Below are positions 16,090 to 24,113 of a DNA stretch of 33,884 bases, in pieces. The position numbers and the translations under genes were made by a program. The stretch's first letter is position 1. Each line of letters starts with the position of its first letter. Origin of the DNA: Vicinamibacteraceae bacterium (lineage in GTDB: Bacteria > Acidobacteriota > Vicinamibacteria > Marinacidobacterales > Marinacidobacteraceae); assembly GCA_012271265.1 (NCBI GenBank), contig JAAXGQ010000022.1, positions 1-33,884 of the forward strand. The letters are read 5' to 3'. The notes under the pieces were generated by a model. That model did not search any database. It was given only the letters and a program-made list of their open reading frames with translations, and was not told the origin of the DNA.

Positions 16090-17231
16090 CGCGCGCTCGT
16101 CCTCGACGCTGCGAGGTCGAGCAGGTAGTCGGCGAAGCTGGGGATGCCGAGCTCCCAGCCCGCGGGGCCGTTCCAGAGGATGCCCAGATCCGCGAGGGTT
16201 TCCAGAAGCTGCGGCGGCCGCAGCGGCGGATCCGTCCCGGACGCCAGGTCCTTCATGACCGGGCGGAGCGCGAGGGAGGTCAGCGGGCGGCCCGCCCGAC
16301 GACGAAAGAACCGCGCGAGGGAGACAAGGACATCATCGATCTCCCGCCTCCAGGCTTCGTGCAGGCGCTCGCTGTAGAACCGGGCGATTTTCCCCTCGGT
16401 TGCGGCAAGCCCTTCTGTGACCGCATCCGAAGCGATGCGCGACTCGCCGCGCCGGGCGGCCGCGTCCCACGCCGCGCTTCCCAGCAACTGGATGAAGAAC
16501 GGGTAGTCCTGCGAGGTCTCCGCAAGAGGACGGGCGGCGCCTTCCACGAAGGGACGCCCGGCGTCTCCCGCCGGTTCCTGAAGCGCCCGCAGGGTCTCCT
16601 CCCGCTGGAGGCGGCCGACCGGAACCCGCTCCAGCATCCGCTCGGTGAACCTGCCGCACTCTCGGATGCGCCTCGGAGCGTCCGGCGTGCCCGCCGCGAC
16701 AGGCAGCAACGGCAGGCGTCGCGCGGTCACCTGCTGGACCGCGTGGAAGAACGCCCGGCCCGCCGGCGGCTCGATGCTCTGAGCCTCGTCCAGCAGCAGA
16801 ACCAGCGGAGCGTCATCCGATCGAATCCACTCGGAGAGCAGGAGAGCCAGGTTGACCGGGCGCAGCCCCGGATCCGCGGACACGCCAAAACCGGCGACCT
16901 GGGCGCCGGCGAGACGCGCTCCGGTCAGCCCCGCCGCCTCCTGGAGATGGAGGGTGAGATCTGCCCGACTCTCGAAGCAGGACGCGGGGAGTTCGGCGGT
17001 GCGCAACCCCCTTTCCGAGGCGAGTTCTTCGGTCCGGATCAGCAGGCTGGTCTTGCCGTTCCCCCTGGGTCCGAAGAACAGGATGCCCTGGGAAGGGCGC
17101 CTGCCGCGCGCCAGGCTGGCGAGCGCACGCTCCACCGGAAACAGCTCGGCCTGTCGTCCGGCGAGGACAGGAGGCGGCAGCCCGGCTCCGGGCTCGAACG
17201 GATTCTCCTTTCGGGCGTCGTCAGCGGTCAC
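16086..17231 (-). CDS. P-loop ATPase of the AAA/Orc1-like type (copy 1)
   Basis: Paralogue of the next gene, 381 residues from the chosen start. Walker A is GPRGNGKT; Walker B is LVLLLDEAQ, with Gln where the sister protein has His. The GTG at 17231 is preferred over the upstream GTG at 17303 because it gives the same nine-residue lead before the shared NPF..PGAG motif as in the sister protein. It also overlaps the stop of a small upstream ORF (GTGA). The N-terminal nucleotide-binding half is diverged from the sister and the C-terminal half is nearly identical. The pair may form a hetero-oligomer with different N-terminal surfaces (inference). Function unknown. Confidence 0.83.
   Translation of the reverse strand: MTADDARKENPFEPGAGLPPPVLAGRQAELFPVERALASLARGRRPSQGILFFGPRGNGKTSLLIRTEELASERGLRTAELPASCFESRADLTLHLQEAAGLTGARLAGAQVAGFGVSADPGLRPVNLALLLSEWIRSDDAPLVLLLDEAQSIEPPAGRAFFHAVQQVTARRLPLLPVAAGTPDAPRRIRECGRFTERMLERVPVGRLQREETLRALQEPAGDAGRPFVEGAARPLAETSQDYPFFIQLLGSAAWDAAARRGESRIASDAVTEGLAATEGKIARFYSERLHEAWRREIDDVLVSLARFFRRRAGRPLTSLALRPVMKDLASGTDPPLRPPQLLETLADLGILWNGPAGWELGIPSFADYLLDLAASRTSAR
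16108..16694. repeat. 587-base direct repeat, copy 2 (ATPase C-terminal half)
   Basis: Partner of 14966-15552 at an offset of 1142 bases. Equal length and near identity suggest recent duplication or gene conversion limited to the C-terminal coding half. Confidence 0.9.
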
Positions 17232-17464
17232 TTCACTGTTCGCTCCGCCGCGGCGCGTTCGAGCAGGTCGCGCCCGAAGCCCGCGAGCCCGGACGCCTGC
17301 CACTGCAGCCCGTTCCCAAGCATGCCCCGCTCGGAAGCACCCACGAACCGTGGACTCCCGATCGCCATCGCTTCCAGCATAACGCTCGAAGGTTGGCCGC
17401 GCGCGCGAATCAGCGACAGCCGCCGTGCGGCGGGAGCGCGACGGCAGGCCGCGCTGCCCGCCAT
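17228..17464 (-). CDS. Small hypothetical ORF ahead of the ATPase pair
   Basis: A 78-residue open frame starting 10 bases after the SSS transporter gene and ending in a four-base GTGA overlap with the first ATPase gene. Starts at 17380 or 17368 (46 residues) are equally possible, and none has a good Shine-Dalgarno sequence. The C-terminal part (GNGLQWQASGLAGFGRDLLERAA) looks amphipathic and helical. I do not recognise a family. The tight spacing is the main argument for it being real; chance open frames are common at this GC content. Confidence 0.35.
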   Translation of the reverse strand: MAGSAACRRAPAARRLSLIRARGQPSSVMLEAMAIGSPRFVGASERGMLGNGLQWQASGLAGFGRDLLERAAAERTVK

Positions 17465-17474
17465 GACGCGAGGG

Positions 17475-18923
17475 TCAGGGCCTCGCCTTCGGCGTAGGGG
17501 TCGCGGCGGGGAGGAGGCGGGCGGTCAGGAGGCCCAGGAGGACGGTAGTGAGCGAGCCCACCATGACATCCCACGTCCACGCGAGTGGAAGCCCGCCCAG
17601 CCGGATCGCCGCGGGAGCCAGGAAACCCGCCGCCATCCCGACGAGAACCGCGTTGGCGGGCGCGCGTCGGGCGACCAACGCCAGCCCGAAGGCCCCGACG
17701 GTGGGCCCGGACGCGTAGGAAAGGGCGGCCAACCCGGCCTCGAGCGCTGAGGGGGCCCGCTGCGCGAGGAGCGCGACCCCGGTCTGGACGAGTCCCCAGA
17801 CGACCACGAACCACCGCCCGGCGCGCACCTGGTCGAACGGCCGCGCCCCGCCCTCCCCTTCGCGGCGCTGCCGCCAGGGAAGCCAGAAGTCGCGCACGGT
17901 CGTGGAGGCCAGACTCACCAACGACGGGGAAAGCGCCGCCGCCACGACCGCGGCGAGGGTGATGCCGGCCGCGGGGCCGGACAGCGTTTCGGCCACGAAG
18001 GTCGGGAGGACTTCGTCGGGACGTCCGAACTCCCGCCCGCCGTAGTGCGCGTGGAGCCAGGCGCCGATGAAGAGGAAGAGGCAGAACTGCATCACCGCCC
18101 CCACCCCGGAAAGGACGAGGCCCGCCTGCGCCTGGCGCAGCGACCGCGCCGCGAGCAGGCGCTGCGCGAGGAACTGGTCGGTGCCATGGGTGGCGAAGGT
18201 CAGGAAGATCCCGCCGAGGAGGCCCGCCCAAATGGTGTAGGGGATGCCGGTGTCGAAGACGGGCTCCACGATGCGGAACCTGCCCGCCGCAGCGGCCTCG
18301 GAAACCCACCCGAGCGGGGCTCCGGCGCCGCCTTCGACCAGCGCCAGGACGATCACGCCGGCGCCAACCAGGTACACCCCGAGCTGGATCACGTCGGTCC
18401 AGATCGTCGCCTTGACCCCACCCTCCTCGGAAAACAGCACCATCGCGGCCGCGAGAGCCAGGATGCACCACCACTCCGGCACCCCGGCCACGATCGCCAC
18501 CATGAGCGCGGCGGCGTGAAGGCGGATCCCGTCGGCGAGGCTGCGGTAGACGAGGAAGATCGCCGCCGCCACCCCCTGCACCCGCGCTCCGAAGCGGTTC
18601 TTCAGCAGCTCGTAGGTGGTGATCACCCGTCCCCGGAAGTACGCGGGGAGCAGCACCAGCGCGATCCCGACCCGTCCCAGCGCGAAGCCGAAGGCGAGCT
18701 GGAGAAAGCCGAAGTCCGCCTCGTAGGCATACCCGGGGACCGAAGTGAAGGTGAGGACGCTCGTCTCGGTGGCGATGATGCAGGCCGCCACCGCCCACCA
18801 GGGCGCCGAGCGCCCCGCCAGGAAGAACCCGGTGACGCTCCGGTCGCGCCGGCCGACCCAGATCCCGAACGCGGTGATGCCGATCAGGTACCCGACAACC
18901 GTCAGCACCGCCGATGCGGACAT
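17475..18923 (-). CDS. Sodium:solute symporter (SSS family)
   Basis: A 482-residue membrane protein with about 13 hydrophobic helices and SSS family features: FFLAGRSAPWW near residues 33-43, ACIIATETSVLTF, VKATIWTDVIQLGVYL, and SLVSLASTTVRDF in the second half. It is clearly different from the SGLT-like symporter at 4928-6553. The solute is unknown, and members of this branch carry sugars, amino acids or organic acids. The ATG is 34 bases downstream of the endonuclease-like gene. A metabolite transporter between a restriction-modification pair and the ATPases is unexpected; it may be an unrelated passenger in the operon. Confidence 0.88.
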   Translation of the reverse strand: MSASAVLTVVGYLIGITAFGIWVGRRDRSVTGFFLAGRSAPWWAVAACIIATETSVLTFTSVPGYAYEADFGFLQLAFGFALGRVGIALVLLPAYFRGRVITTYELLKNRFGARVQGVAAAIFLVYRSLADGIRLHAAALMVAIVAGVPEWWCILALAAAMVLFSEEGGVKATIWTDVIQLGVYLVGAGVIVLALVEGGAGAPLGWVSEAAAAGRFRIVEPVFDTGIPYTIWAGLLGGIFLTFATHGTDQFLAQRLLAARSLRQAQAGLVLSGVGAVMQFCLFLFIGAWLHAHYGGREFGRPDEVLPTFVAETLSGPAAGITLAAVVAAALSPSLVSLASTTVRDFWLPWRQRREGEGGARPFDQVRAGRWFVVVWGLVQTGVALLAQRAPSALEAGLAALSYASGPTVGAFGLALVARRAPANAVLVGMAAGFLAPAAIRLGGLPLAWTWDVMVGSLTTVLLGLLTARLLPAATPTPKARP

Positions 18924-18957
18924 CGCGACGACCCGGGATCAGGCCCCGTGGCCGCGA

Positions 18958-19857
18958 TCAGCCATCGGGCGAGAGCACCGTCATAAGCCGCGGGATCGCA
19001 TCGGCGATCTCATCGGCCCGCGTGGTCGAACTCTCCGCGGCCGCGGCAAGCGCTCCGGCCCGGAGCCGCTCCCACAGTTCGTCGGGATCCGCCCACTCGG
19101 CGTGTCGCCGGAAGAACTCGGTGCAGTCCCGCGCCGGAATCCCCGCCACTTCCGTGCGCTGCTGGCGTCGGATCCAGTCCGTGAGAAGTCCCGTCCGCGC
19201 CAGACGGCCGAAGTTGCCACCCGCATCCGAGCGAGGGCGATCGGCCACGGCCTCCCGGCCACCATAGGCGCGGGCCCCCGCCGGCGCCGCGATCGACGTG
19301 TCCGACCATGTCCGGCGCCCGTGGCGCCACCACCAGTTCCGGTACTCGGCGGCATGTTTGGCCGACCAGACGCCCGGCGCGCCCAGGACGGGCGTCCCGG
19401 CAAGGACGTTCGAGAGGCGCCACGGGACCACGACCAACAGATCGTGCGCCGCGCACGCCGCAGGGCTCGCCGTGTAGCGAAAACTCGGCGCTCCCTCCTT
19501 GGCGAGGAGGTACCAGCCCTTTAGCTCGATTCCGAACGCGATCTCCTTACCTTCCGCGACGAGCACCACGTCAGGAAAGGTCTGTGCCTGGCGCTCGAAG
19601 CGGTGCAGGGGCCATTCGTCGTCCGGGTCCCAGACGGTGCGCATCCGGTTGAGGGCCTCGACGACCTGGGCCTCGATGGTGGAGGCCAGAAGAGAGTTGA
19701 GCGAGAACAGATCGGTCGCCGGCAGGCCCTCAATGTTCGTTCGGGAATGGAAATGGGCTGGAAGGGCCCGCAAAGCGTCGCGTACCCGAGCAGCCAGTTC
19801 TTGCCCGGGTTCCGCCGAGGCCGCGCGGGGCGGCGGGGGCGGGGTGGGCGTCCGCAT
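18958..19857 (-). CDS. Probable type II restriction endonuclease (PD-(D/E)XK type)
   Basis: A 299-residue protein whose core matches the PD-(D/E)XK nuclease pattern: Pro95-Asp96 in QTFPDVVLV, then a spacer, then Glu111-Leu-Lys113 in FGIELKGWYLL. A preceding helix-rich segment (TDLFSLNSLLASTIEAQVVEALN) could form the N-terminal part of the fold. Its ATG shares one base with the stop of the DNA methyltransferase gene (TGATG at 19859-19855), the usual tight pairing of type II restriction-modification genes. I assign the function from motif plus partner; the recognition site is unknown. The open frame extends far upstream but only as a shadow of the methyltransferase. Confidence 0.75.
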   Translation of the reverse strand: MRTPTPPPPPRAASAEPGQELAARVRDALRALPAHFHSRTNIEGLPATDLFSLNSLLASTIEAQVVEALNRMRTVWDPDDEWPLHRFERQAQTFPDVVLVAEGKEIAFGIELKGWYLLAKEGAPSFRYTASPAACAAHDLLVVVPWRLSNVLAGTPVLGAPGVWSAKHAAEYRNWWWRHGRRTWSDTSIAAPAGARAYGGREAVADRPRSDAGGNFGRLARTGLLTDWIRRQQRTEVAGIPARDCTEFFRRHAEWADPDELWERLRAGALAAAAESSTTRADEIADAIPRLMTVLSPDG

Positions 19858-20990
19858 CAGGTGGAGTTCGTATCTCCTGACGAACGGTGGAAGAGACTCT
19901 GCTTGAGGCTCTCGGCCGTGCGGCGAAGTCGGTCCTCCGCAAGATCGGCGAAGCGGGGCACGGATTCCGCAGCGAAGGCGCGCCGATCGAGCCCGAGCGC
20001 CGCAACTGCCGCGGAGCACAGACCCCCGAAAGGCTCCCACACGATGTCCGAGCGCCGGGTCGAGGCGCGCAGGGTGCGCCGCATGAATTTCAGCGGCTTC
20101 TGGTTCAGATGCGCCGCTGCGTTCCGCCCTCGGGAGTGAGTCCGAGGCGCAGATGGGACGCCGTTGCCCTTGTATCGCTCCTTCCCATGCAGCGGTGGCA
20201 ACGACCAGACGTTCGTCACGCCGTGACGATGCCGCCAGACGGACCGGAAGGACGCCCACTCGGCTTCCGTGACCGGAGCCGCGCCGTCCAGCGAAAAATA
20301 CGGAGCTCCCTCGCCGGGGCCGTGCTCGTTGGCGTAGCCGACCAGCCGCGCCATCATCTCCGGTGGCGGCCAGTACCACAACCAGTCGCGGGTGAGGTAT
20401 TTGCGCGTTGCCGCGTTCTTCACCCCACAAGCCGTGTTCGCCGCAGATAGGGGAAGGCCAGCGCGACGCCATTCGTGGCTCAACCAGTCCCGGATCGACA
20501 TGCGCCCGCCAGCCGTATCCACCTGTGGTTTGCGCCGGTAGAGCGCGCACACCTCCGTCACGACCGGGAACTGCCGGATTGTCCGGCCGTTGACGTTGCC
20601 TGCCACGTGCCCGATCCCCTTGTCCCACACGATGGTCTCGACGTACTCGAAGCCGTATCGGGTCAGCAGTGGGTGGACCGTCGCCCAGCCGATTTCCGTA
20701 TTCCAGAACCAGAGCGTCGTGGAGAGATGAGCATGAGCATCCCAGGCGGCGACGTGGGGCTCGTACCACGCCGGCAACTCCTCGACCTCCCGCGGGTCAC
20801 CGGGGAAACCCCCGACACCGTACGCGCCGTCTGAAACGATCGTCGCGGGAGTGGGCCAGGTGGAGTAAGCCTCGAGGGCATCCCCTCGTACCAGTGTGGC
20901 CGAGCCGGAGTCGACGGTGAACGTCCGCCCGGCGGGGCGCCCTGCCGCCGGCGCGGGAACAGGCCCGGGACCCGACGCGAAGTCAGGCAC
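19857..20990 (-). CDS. DNA (amino) methyltransferase, beta-class
   Basis: A site-specific adenine-N6 or cytosine-N4 methyltransferase. The catalytic motif IV appears as SDGAYG (residues 53-58 from the chosen start), a variant of the usual (D/S)PPY. The AdoMet-binding part lies near the C-terminus (NQKP at about 296, EPFGG at 319-323). Motif IV before motif I marks the beta class, with the target-recognition region between. The start is uncertain: GTG at 20990 overlaps the end of the HEAT-repeat gene by 8 bases, while GTG at 21047 would overlap it by 65. It should protect host DNA from the linked endonuclease-like protein. Confidence 0.85.
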   Translation of the reverse strand: MPDFASGPGPVPAPAAGRPAGRTFTVDSGSATLVRGDALEAYSTWPTPATIVSDGAYGVGGFPGDPREVEELPAWYEPHVAAWDAHAHLSTTLWFWNTEIGWATVHPLLTRYGFEYVETIVWDKGIGHVAGNVNGRTIRQFPVVTEVCALYRRKPQVDTAGGRMSIRDWLSHEWRRAGLPLSAANTACGVKNAATRKYLTRDWLWYWPPPEMMARLVGYANEHGPGEGAPYFSLDGAAPVTEAEWASFRSVWRHRHGVTNVWSLPPLHGKERYKGNGVPSAPRTHSRGRNAAAHLNQKPLKFMRRTLRASTRRSDIVWEPFGGLCSAAVAALGLDRRAFAAESVPRFADLAEDRLRRTAESLKQSLFHRSSGDTNST

Positions 20991-21705
20991 GGAGAAGGCG
21001 GCCTCGGGAGGTGATCCGGAACCCGGGCGGGAGGACGCGGGCGACACCGGGGCGGTGGCCGCGGATCTCCCAGCCGAGGTCGGCGAAGAGGCCGGCGATC
21101 GCGATCCGCACCCGGACCGAATCCTCCTCCTCCGAGGTCAGGGCGCGGAGGAGCGCCTCGCGGGTGGCCGGGTCCCGGTGCTCCCCGAGCGCCCGCACCG
21201 CGGCGATCCGCACCGTGTCGTCGGTACTCGCGAGACACCGGGCGACCCCGGCGGCCACCCCCTCGGCCTCCAGGCCGCCGAAGAAGTCCACGATCTGGAC
21301 CGCCTTCGCACCCCGGATCGCAACAGGATCTCCATCGGCGAGCACCTCGAAGAGGAAGGCGGCCAGTTCATCGGCGGGCAGCAGGTGGGAGAGGGCGTCG
21401 ATCACCCAGGTGATCTCGTCGTGGCCCCGGACATACCGGCGGAGCGGCTCCACCGCCCGCTCCCCGAGTTCGATGAGAAGGTCCCGGATCCAGCGCTTCT
21501 CCTGGTCATCCTGCTCGAGGTTCGAGGCGGTCATGGTGAACCGCCGCGCCAGCTGGTAGATGGCTTCCGGGACGCCCATCTCGACAAGCCGCTCGGCGGC
21601 CGCCTGGCGCATCTCCGGCTGCGCGTAGCGCTCGGTGAGGGTCTTCGCCGCCCGGCGGATGCGGAGCTTCCGACGCCCCTCCCGGGAGAAGAAGTCGGTG
21701 AGCAT
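20983..21705 (-). CDS. HEAT-repeat domain protein
   Basis: A 240-residue soluble protein built of alpha-helical HEAT-like repeats, e.g. TVRIAAVRALGEHRDPATREALLRAL and the paired helices around IRDLLIELGERAVEPLRRYV. Such repeats form scaffolds for protein binding; no catalytic residues are seen. The ATG at 21705 follows the stop of the serine hydrolase/VanX gene by 8 bases. Longer in-frame extensions upstream only shadow that gene. Its end overlaps the methyltransferase start. Its role is unknown; it could belong with the envelope genes upstream or with the modification genes downstream. Confidence 0.82.
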   Translation of the reverse strand: MLTDFFSREGRRKLRIRRAAKTLTERYAQPEMRQAAAERLVEMGVPEAIYQLARRFTMTASNLEQDDQEKRWIRDLLIELGERAVEPLRRYVRGHDEITWVIDALSHLLPADELAAFLFEVLADGDPVAIRGAKAVQIVDFFGGLEAEGVAAGVARCLASTDDTVRIAAVRALGEHRDPATREALLRALTSEEEDSVRVRIAIAGLFADLGWEIRGHRPGVARVLPPGFRITSRGRLLRA

Positions 21706-21713
21706 GGCCGGCC

Positions 21714-24113
21714 TCAGGGCTCCCGGGGAGCGATGTCGCGGAGAGCGACGTTCCGGATGCGGTAGCGCTCCCAGTCCTGAAAGTCGAAGTGCCACCACTC
21801 GTGCTCGTAGACCCGGTATCCCTCGCGCTCCATCGTCCGCCGCAGCAGCTCGCGCAGCCACCGCTGGCGCGAGGTTCCCCCCACGTAGCCGGGGAAGGCC
21901 CGCTCGGAGAACTCGTCGTAGCCGGAGACGAAGGAGAGCGGCTCTCCGGTAGCGAGGTCGTAGAGGCCGATGTCCACCGCGGCGCCCCGGTTGTGGCGTG
22001 AACCCGCCGCCGGATCCGCCACGAAGATCCGCTGATGCTCCGGCGTGGCGTCGAAGAACATCTTCGTCACGCGCCAGGGGCGATACCCGTCGTAGACGAT
22101 GATGCCGAAACCGTGTTCCGCCAGCGCGGCGTGGGCGCGGACCAGCGCTTCCGCCGCCGGGCGCTCGGCGAAGGCGTCGGCCACGTCGTAGAAGGCGGCG
22201 CCCATGAAGTTGTTGGTCGTCGCGTAGCGGACGTCGAGACGGATCGTCGGATCGAGATCGGTGATCCGCACCAGGTCCCCCTCGGCGAAGTCCCCGGTCT
22301 CGACCGGCGGCTCCGCCGATTCCGCGATGCGCCGCAACTCCTCGACCGGCAGCAGCGGTTCGATGCGGAAGGTCTCCTCCCCCGCATCCGGCCGCCGGGG
22401 AAAGACGATGCCGGAGAGGTCGGCGCCGGTGACGCGGCCGTCGCCATCCCGGAGGAACCGCAGCGACTCCCCCGGGTAGAGACCCCGGTCGGGGAAATGG
22501 AAGACGTCGGGGTCAGCCTGGGAACGGGTCATCGGGTACCGCTCCAGCCATTCGATGAGGACGGTGAGCGCGCCGTCGCGCTCGAACACGAACAGGATGT
22601 TGTGGTCCCACCCGTATTCGCCCAGCAGCGGAACGAGGTCGGCCGGCGGCGGCGGAGGCATCGGGTCGGGGACGCGCCGGAACGCGCGCCCGGCGACGTC
22701 CAGGGCCAGCACCTGCTCCGCGCTCTCCTCCAGGACCCGGATCACCGGGCCGGTCCCGAGACGGGAATCGGGGACGAACGCCAGCCCCTCCGTCTCGCCG
22801 CCGCCAGGCGGGGCGGCGGCGCGCAGTTCGAACGTGGACGAGCCGGCTTCGAGCCCGGCCCGCCCGCTGCGCGCCAGGACCCGAATCCGGTCCTCTCCCT
22901 CGGCGTAAACCCCCTCGAGCCGCTCCGCGGCGCCGACCGGAAGCGGCTCGGAGCCGGGGAGTTCCGGGACCTGTCCGGACCTCATGCCGAGGGCGGCGAG
23001 AAGGGCGTGGTCGGCGATCCGCCCCGCGACGCCGTTCGTGAAGTCGACGCTGGACACCACCACCACGCCGAGTCCCTCCTCGGGCAGGAAGGCAAGCTCG
23101 GTGGAAAAGCCGTAGATGGCCCCGCCGTGACCGATGCGCCGGGTAGCCGCCACCGAGCCGTCGGCTCCGGGCGCGGCAAGGCTGCCGATGTGGAAGCCGA
23201 GGCCGAAACCGGACTCCTCGGGAAACTGGATGCGCCACATCTCGGCGAGCGCCTCGGGGCCGAGAACCCCGGGCAGCTCCCCGGTGGCCAGGTGGGTCAG
23301 AAAGCGGCCGAGATCCCGTACCGAGGTGACCATGGACCCTGCCGGCGCCATCCCCATCGGGAAATCGGGAGCGGGGAACTCGCGCCCGTCATAGCTCCAC
23401 ATCCACCCCTGGGCGCGGCGCTCCTCGGGAGCTTCGAGCCACGAGAACGAGCTGGAAGCCAGCCCGAGCGGGGCGAGCGTTTCCTCGGCCACCGCTTCGG
23501 CGAAAGGCTTGCCGGCGAGCTGTTCCAGAACCCGGCCCACGACAGCGATGCCCGCATTCGAGTACTTCATCCGGACGCCGGGGGCGAAGACCGGCGGGAC
23601 CCCGTTCAGACTCGCCACGGTGCCTCTGAGCGACGGCGCGGAGTCGTCGAAGTAGTGACCGACCGGCGGCTCCCGGATCAGTCCCGCCCGGTGGGCCATC
23701 AGCCGGCGGAGGGTGATCCCGCCCTCGCCTGCCGGGTCGGCAGGAGCGAAATCGGGGAGCAGTTCCCCCACCTCCTGGTCGAGGTCGAAGTCGCCGGCCG
23801 CTTCCCGCGCCACGACCGCGATGTCGGTGAAGAGCTTGGATACCGATCCGACGCGGAACAGCGTGTCGGCGTCGGCCGGGACGCCCGGGCGCGCCTCGCC
23901 GAAGCCGCGCGCCCAGACGATCCGGTCACCTTCGGTGAGCGCCAGCGCCATGGAGGGAATCCGCTTCACCTCCATCTCCCGGGCGACCAGGGTGGACACT
24001 GATGCCGCGAGACCCTCGTAACCGGGCTCCGGGCCGATGACGGAACCAGACGGACCGACCGCCGTTCCGCCGCATCCTCCGGCAAGCAGGAGGACCCCGA
24101 TCCAGCGATTCAA
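21714..24113 (-). CDS. Fusion of beta-lactamase-fold serine hydrolase and VanX-type D-Ala-D-Ala dipeptidase
   Basis: A 799-residue probable lipoprotein (Cys14 in LLLAGGC) with two enzyme domains. Residues about 35-380 are a serine hydrolase with Ser90-V-S-Lys93, Tyr185-S-Asn187 and His330-GG. A linker domain of about 200 residues follows. Residues about 610-799 are an M15D (VanX-like) zinc dipeptidase with His707 and Asp714 in SRHNRGAAVD, and Glu772 and His775 in EWWH. Together they could trim peptidoglycan stems and cut the released D-Ala-D-Ala; this pathway is inferred. The start is TTG, with GGGAG 7 bases upstream and a TTGA overlap with the preceding gene's stop. Vancomycin resistance should not be inferred, since no VanH or VanA homologue is present in the window. 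Confidence 0.87.
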   Translation of the reverse strand: MNRWIGVLLLAGGCGGTAVGPSGSVIGPEPGYEGLAASVSTLVAREMEVKRIPSMALALTEGDRIVWARGFGEARPGVPADADTLFRVGSVSKLFTDIAVVAREAAGDFDLDQEVGELLPDFAPADPAGEGGITLRRLMAHRAGLIREPPVGHYFDDSAPSLRGTVASLNGVPPVFAPGVRMKYSNAGIAVVGRVLEQLAGKPFAEAVAEETLAPLGLASSSFSWLEAPEERRAQGWMWSYDGREFPAPDFPMGMAPAGSMVTSVRDLGRFLTHLATGELPGVLGPEALAEMWRIQFPEESGFGLGFHIGSLAAPGADGSVAATRRIGHGGAIYGFSTELAFLPEEGLGVVVVSSVDFTNGVAGRIADHALLAALGMRSGQVPELPGSEPLPVGAAERLEGVYAEGEDRIRVLARSGRAGLEAGSSTFELRAAAPPGGGETEGLAFVPDSRLGTGPVIRVLEESAEQVLALDVAGRAFRRVPDPMPPPPPADLVPLLGEYGWDHNILFVFERDGALTVLIEWLERYPMTRSQADPDVFHFPDRGLYPGESLRFLRDGDGRVTGADLSGIVFPRRPDAGEETFRIEPLLPVEELRRIAESAEPPVETGDFAEGDLVRITDLDPTIRLDVRYATTNNFMGAAFYDVADAFAERPAAEALVRAHAALAEHGFGIIVYDGYRPWRVTKMFFDATPEHQRIFVADPAAGSRHNRGAAVDIGLYDLATGEPLSFVSGYDEFSERAFPGYVGGTSRQRWLRELLRRTMEREGYRVYEHEWWHFDFQDWERYRIRNVALRDIAPREP

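Noticed and set aside
19858-20769. Extended N-terminus of the endonuclease-like protein
   Set aside because: The extension lies wholly within the methyltransferase gene in another frame; the ATG at 19857 overlaps the methyltransferase stop in the usual way.
21714-24113. Glycopeptide (vancomycin) resistance determinant
   Set aside because: A VanX-type domain alone is not a resistance operon; no VanH, VanA or VanS/R homologues are present, and the fusion with a serine hydrolase suggests peptidoglycan turnover.
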